Below, in pieces: positions 32,389 to 34,705 of a stretch of 34,705 nucleotides of DNA; position 1 is the first letter of the stretch, and the number at the start of each line of letters is the position of its first letter. The notes below the pieces were generated by a model. The model was not told the origin of the DNA and did not search any database. It was given only the letters and a program-made list of their open reading frames with translations. The stretch is from Pleomorphomonas sp. (GTDB taxonomy: Bacteria; Pseudomonadota; Alphaproteobacteria; Rhizobiales; Pleomorphomonadaceae). Position numbers and translations under genes: made by a program. The stretch is taken from NCBI GenBank assembly GCA_029976075.1, contig JARKNW010000154.1, forward strand, positions 1-34,705, written 5' to 3'.

Positions 32389-32873
32389 GCCTCCTCGTCT
32401 GCGCCAATCAACCGAGTTGTCCCTCATCGGACAGGGCGCCATGAGGCGATAACCGGAAGATCGCCTTTCTCCTGATAGCCGTTTCCACGGCCGCCTGACG
32501 CGAGGCGAGCCGCGTTTGGCATTGGCTTCCCGACACGCCATGCTCGCGCATGCGACCCGGCGCCGAGCGGCGCCATGCGTGATCATACGCATATCCCTGG
32601 AAGCTTGGGCCCGGGTGCTCATAACTCCCTGTATTCAGGCATTTTATTCCATTTTCGGCTGTTTGGACGGCTCGAACTCGTCAGGCAGGCGACAGCGATT
32701 TCCGGGCTGCGAGTCCTGTACCGGACAGATTTCACCCTGGTATCGGCAGAGTCTCTCCACCATGGACAGGCCGCCTTTGACTGCCACCCCGGGGAGGAGC
32801 CCAGGGGCCGGCGGAAAAAACGAAACGGCAGCCGTCCGGGATCGCTGCGTTGTGCAGACCGCCGGAGGACAAC
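32389..32873 (+). other. Long gap upstream of the xdhC-mop genes
   Basis: No supported gene is present in these 485 bases; the two open frames on the + strand read as shadow or chance sequence. Around 32620-32650 the sequence becomes locally A/T-rich (CATTTTATTCCATTTTC), and CCTG-TATT-CAGG at about 32628-32639 is a short inverted repeat. This region probably carries the promoter of the Mo aldehyde oxidoreductase operon, but I could not place one. A molybdenum-cofactor riboswitch was considered and not recognised. Confidence 0.4.
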
Positions 32874-33722
32874 ATGGATATCTACAAGGAACTCGTCCGT
32901 GAGCGTGATGCTGGTCGTCGCGCGGCCCTTGTTTCCATCGTCACCCAGTCGGGATCAACGCCATCGGCGACCGCCGCCAAGATGCTGGTGCGCGCCGACG
33001 GAACGATCGCCGGTACCGTCGGTGGCGGTGCGGCCGAGGGCAGGGCGATCATGGTCGCCCGCGAGGTCATCGAGACCGGCCTGTCGCAGATGCTGGCCAT
33101 CGACCTGCACAAGAACCCGACGCTCGACCTCGGCATGATCTGTGGCGGCAAGCTGCAGTTCTATATCGAGGCGATCATGCCCAACCGCACGGTCTATATC
33201 TTCGGCGGCGGGCACGTTGGCCTGATGACCGAGACGATCTGCCGGACGCTCGGTCTTGAGACGGTCGTTGTCGACGACCGCGCCGAGTTCGCCAATGCCG
33301 AGCGGTTCCCGTCCGCCATCAGCACCCATGCCGGCCCGCTAGCCGAGACGACGGCGCAACTGGCGCCCAATGCCTCGTCGCTGGTGTTCATCGCCATGCG
33401 TGGCCACGCCCTCGACCAGGAAGCGCTCGCCTGGGCGCTCGGCACGCCGGCCAGCTACATCGGCATGATCGGTTCGAAGCGCAAGGTGCTCACCGTCTAC
33501 AAGAATCTCGTCGCCGCGGGCTTCGCTCCCGAGGCGTTCGCTAGGGTCCATGCCCCGGTCGGTCTGGAGATCGGCGCCGAGGGACCGGAAGAAATCGCAG
33601 TCTCCGTGACTGCCGAAATGGTTGCCCACATCCGAGGTGTCGACAAGGCATGCCCGCTGACGCGGACCATGGACTGGTGTGGGTCTGTAGAGACGGCGGC
33701 GCCTTTCGCTGCCGCCAGCTGA
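32874..33722 (+). CDS. XdhC/CoxI-family molybdenum enzyme maturation factor
   Basis: A 282-residue protein of the XdhC type, which binds molybdenum cofactor and assists its sulfuration and insertion into xanthine-oxidase-family enzymes. The N-terminal XdhC domain shows VSIVTQSGSTPSATAAKMLV, GTIAGTVGGGAAEGRAIM and GMICGGKLQFYIE; the C-terminal Rossmann domain shows IFGGGHVGLMTETICRTLGL and YIGMIGSKRKV. ATG 32874 is set by GGAGG eight bases before it; the frame open from 32850 has no such signal. The next gene, 41 bases on, is the Mop-type enzyme it should serve. Confidence 0.92.
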   Translation: MDIYKELVRERDAGRRAALVSIVTQSGSTPSATAAKMLVRADGTIAGTVGGGAAEGRAIMVAREVIETGLSQMLAIDLHKNPTLDLGMICGGKLQFYIEAIMPNRTVYIFGGGHVGLMTETICRTLGLETVVVDDRAEFANAERFPSAISTHAGPLAETTAQLAPNASSLVFIAMRGHALDQEALAWALGTPASYIGMIGSKRKVLTVYKNLVAAGFAPEAFARVHAPVGLEIGAEGPEEIAVSVTAEMVAHIRGVDKACPLTRTMDWCGSVETAAPFAAAS

Positions 33723-33763
33723 GTGCGGACGTCGGAACAAACGAGACGGCCTAGGAGGAAGAC

Positions 33764-34705
33764 ATGAAACGCATTTCCCTAAACGTGAATGGCGTGGAGC
33801 GCTGGGTCGTTGCCGATCCCAAGCGGTCGCTCGCCGATGTGCTGCGCGAGCAGATGATGCTCACCGGCTGTAAGGTCTGCTGTGCCGACGGCCAGTGCGG
33901 TTCGTGCACGGTCTTGATTGACAGCAAGCCTGTCCGCGCCTGCGTGACTCCGATGGAGAAGCTGGCTGCCGGTTCGAAGATCGTCACCATCGAGGGTATC
34001 GGCACGCCCGAGAACCTTCATCCGCTGCAGATCGCCTGGATGGCCCATGGCAGCGCCCAGTGCGGCGTCTGCTCACCCGGCTTCATCATGTCGGCCAAGG
34101 CGTTGCTGGACAAGAACCTCAACCCGACCCGCGAGGAAGTCCGCGCCTGGTTCCATCGCAATCGCAATCTCTGCCGCTGCACCGGCTACAAGCCGCTGAT
34201 CGATTCCGTGATGGACGCCGCCGCCATCATGCGCGGCGAGAAGACCATCTACGATGTCTTGCCGAAGGCCAAGGAAGACGGTTCCATCCTCGGTACCGAG
34301 TATATCCGTCCGTCGGCTGTCGCCAAGGTGACGGGGACGTGGGACTTCGGCGCCGACGTGGCGCTGAAGATGCCGGCCGGCACGCTGCGCCTCGCGCTGG
34401 TGCAGGCCGAGGTGAGCCATGCGCTCATCAAGGACATCGACACGTCTGAAGCCGAGAAGATGGTCGGCGTCGAGCGGATCATCACCTGGAAGGACGTCGG
34501 CGGCAAGAACGCCATCACCGGCCTCATCACCTTCCCGACCAACAAGGGTGACGGCTGGGATCGTCCGATCCTCTGCAAGGAGAAGATCTTCCAGTTCGGC
34601 GATGCCATTGCCATCGTCGCCGCCGACACCGAGGAGCATGCTCGCGCCGCTGCCAAGAAGGTCAAGGTCGACCTCGAAGTGCTGCCGGCCTACATGTCCG
34701 GTTTC
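33764..34705 (+). CDS. Molybdenum aldehyde oxidoreductase, Desulfovibrio Mop type (partial, cut by window end)
   Basis: The first 314 codons of a xanthine-oxidase-family enzyme; the frame is open at the window end, and the family is about 900 residues. Two [2Fe-2S] domains are complete: C40, C45, C48, C60, then C100, C103, C137, C139, the same numbering as I recall for D. gigas Mop. The molybdenum domain then begins (RPSAVAKVTGTWDFGADVAL, then LKMPAGTLRLALVQAEVSHA and ITGLITFPTNKGDGWDRPIL), again very like Mop and lacking an FAD domain. It should oxidise aldehydes to acids with Mo cofactor in the cytoplasm. Two further cysteines, C36 and C39, flank the first cluster and are unusual. ATG 33764 follows AGGAGGAA. 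Confidence 0.95.
   Translation, partial: MKRISLNVNGVERWVVADPKRSLADVLREQMMLTGCKVCCADGQCGSCTVLIDSKPVRACVTPMEKLAAGSKIVTIEGIGTPENLHPLQIAWMAHGSAQCGVCSPGFIMSAKALLDKNLNPTREEVRAWFHRNRNLCRCTGYKPLIDSVMDAAAIMRGEKTIYDVLPKAKEDGSILGTEYIRPSAVAKVTGTWDFGADVALKMPAGTLRLALVQAEVSHALIKDIDTSEAEKMVGVERIITWKDVGGKNAITGLITFPTNKGDGWDRPILCKEKIFQFGDAIAIVAADTEEHARAAAKKVKVDLEVLPAYMSGF

Noticed and set aside
32389..32873. Molybdenum-cofactor riboswitch or small gene upstream of the XdhC gene
   Set aside because: No recognisable conserved Moco-RNA structure was found, and the two open frames have chance-like composition.
1..34705. CRISPR array or insertion sequences
   Set aside because: No regularly spaced repeats and no transposase or terminal inverted repeats were noticed.

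Overview
The window looks like chromosomal DNA of a high-GC alphaproteobacterium, most likely of the order Hyphomicrobiales. The evidence is the adk gene between secY and rpsM, promoters close to CTTGAC-N17-CTATAT, a RIME-like palindrome at 24551-24595, and the style of the ribosomal, RarA and Deg proteins. No species is assigned.

Region 1 (1-10907, + strand) is housekeeping: rpsE-rpmD-rplO-secY-adk, then rpsM-rpsK-rpoA-rplQ, a Deg-type periplasmic protease overlapping rarA, a TerB-like protein of unknown role, and tRNA-Val(CAC). A three-helix hairpin and a promoter-like site between rplO and secY, and a strong promoter-like site between adk and rpsM, suggest that this block is several transcription units.

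Region 2 (11377-27030, all on the - strand) is the main interest: an apparently self-contained tungstoenzyme locus. In transcription order it holds a ModE/TunR-like regulator with only the DNA-binding half; an aldehyde:ferredoxin oxidoreductase (AOR) family enzyme; MoaD; a MoeB/HesA-like E1; a MoaD/ThiS-like protein without a C-terminal Gly-Gly; a double-CCG iron-sulfur protein; a canonical MoeA; a regulator built as GAF-PAS-cNMP-Crp HTH; the tungstate transporter TupB-TupC-TupA; a degenerate MoeA; a MoeA fused to a binding-protein-like domain; and MoaA. Metal uptake, pterin cofactor assembly, metal insertion, enzyme, a likely redox partner and two regulators are thus adjacent. A near-match to a ModE operator lies upstream of the AOR gene.

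Region 3 (27421-34705) holds a divergent SmvA-like efflux pump and TetR regulator with a 12-bp palindrome at the regulator start. It continues with an ArsM-like methyltransferase, a flavodiiron protein, a canonical MoaD, an XdhC-type factor, and the first 314 codons of a molybdenum aldehyde oxidoreductase of the Desulfovibrio gigas Mop type, cut by the window end. The window therefore carries two unrelated aldehyde oxidoreductases, one probably W-dependent and one Mo-dependent, each beside maturation genes. Substrates, metal identity and regulation are inferred from family membership and gene order; nothing here measures them.
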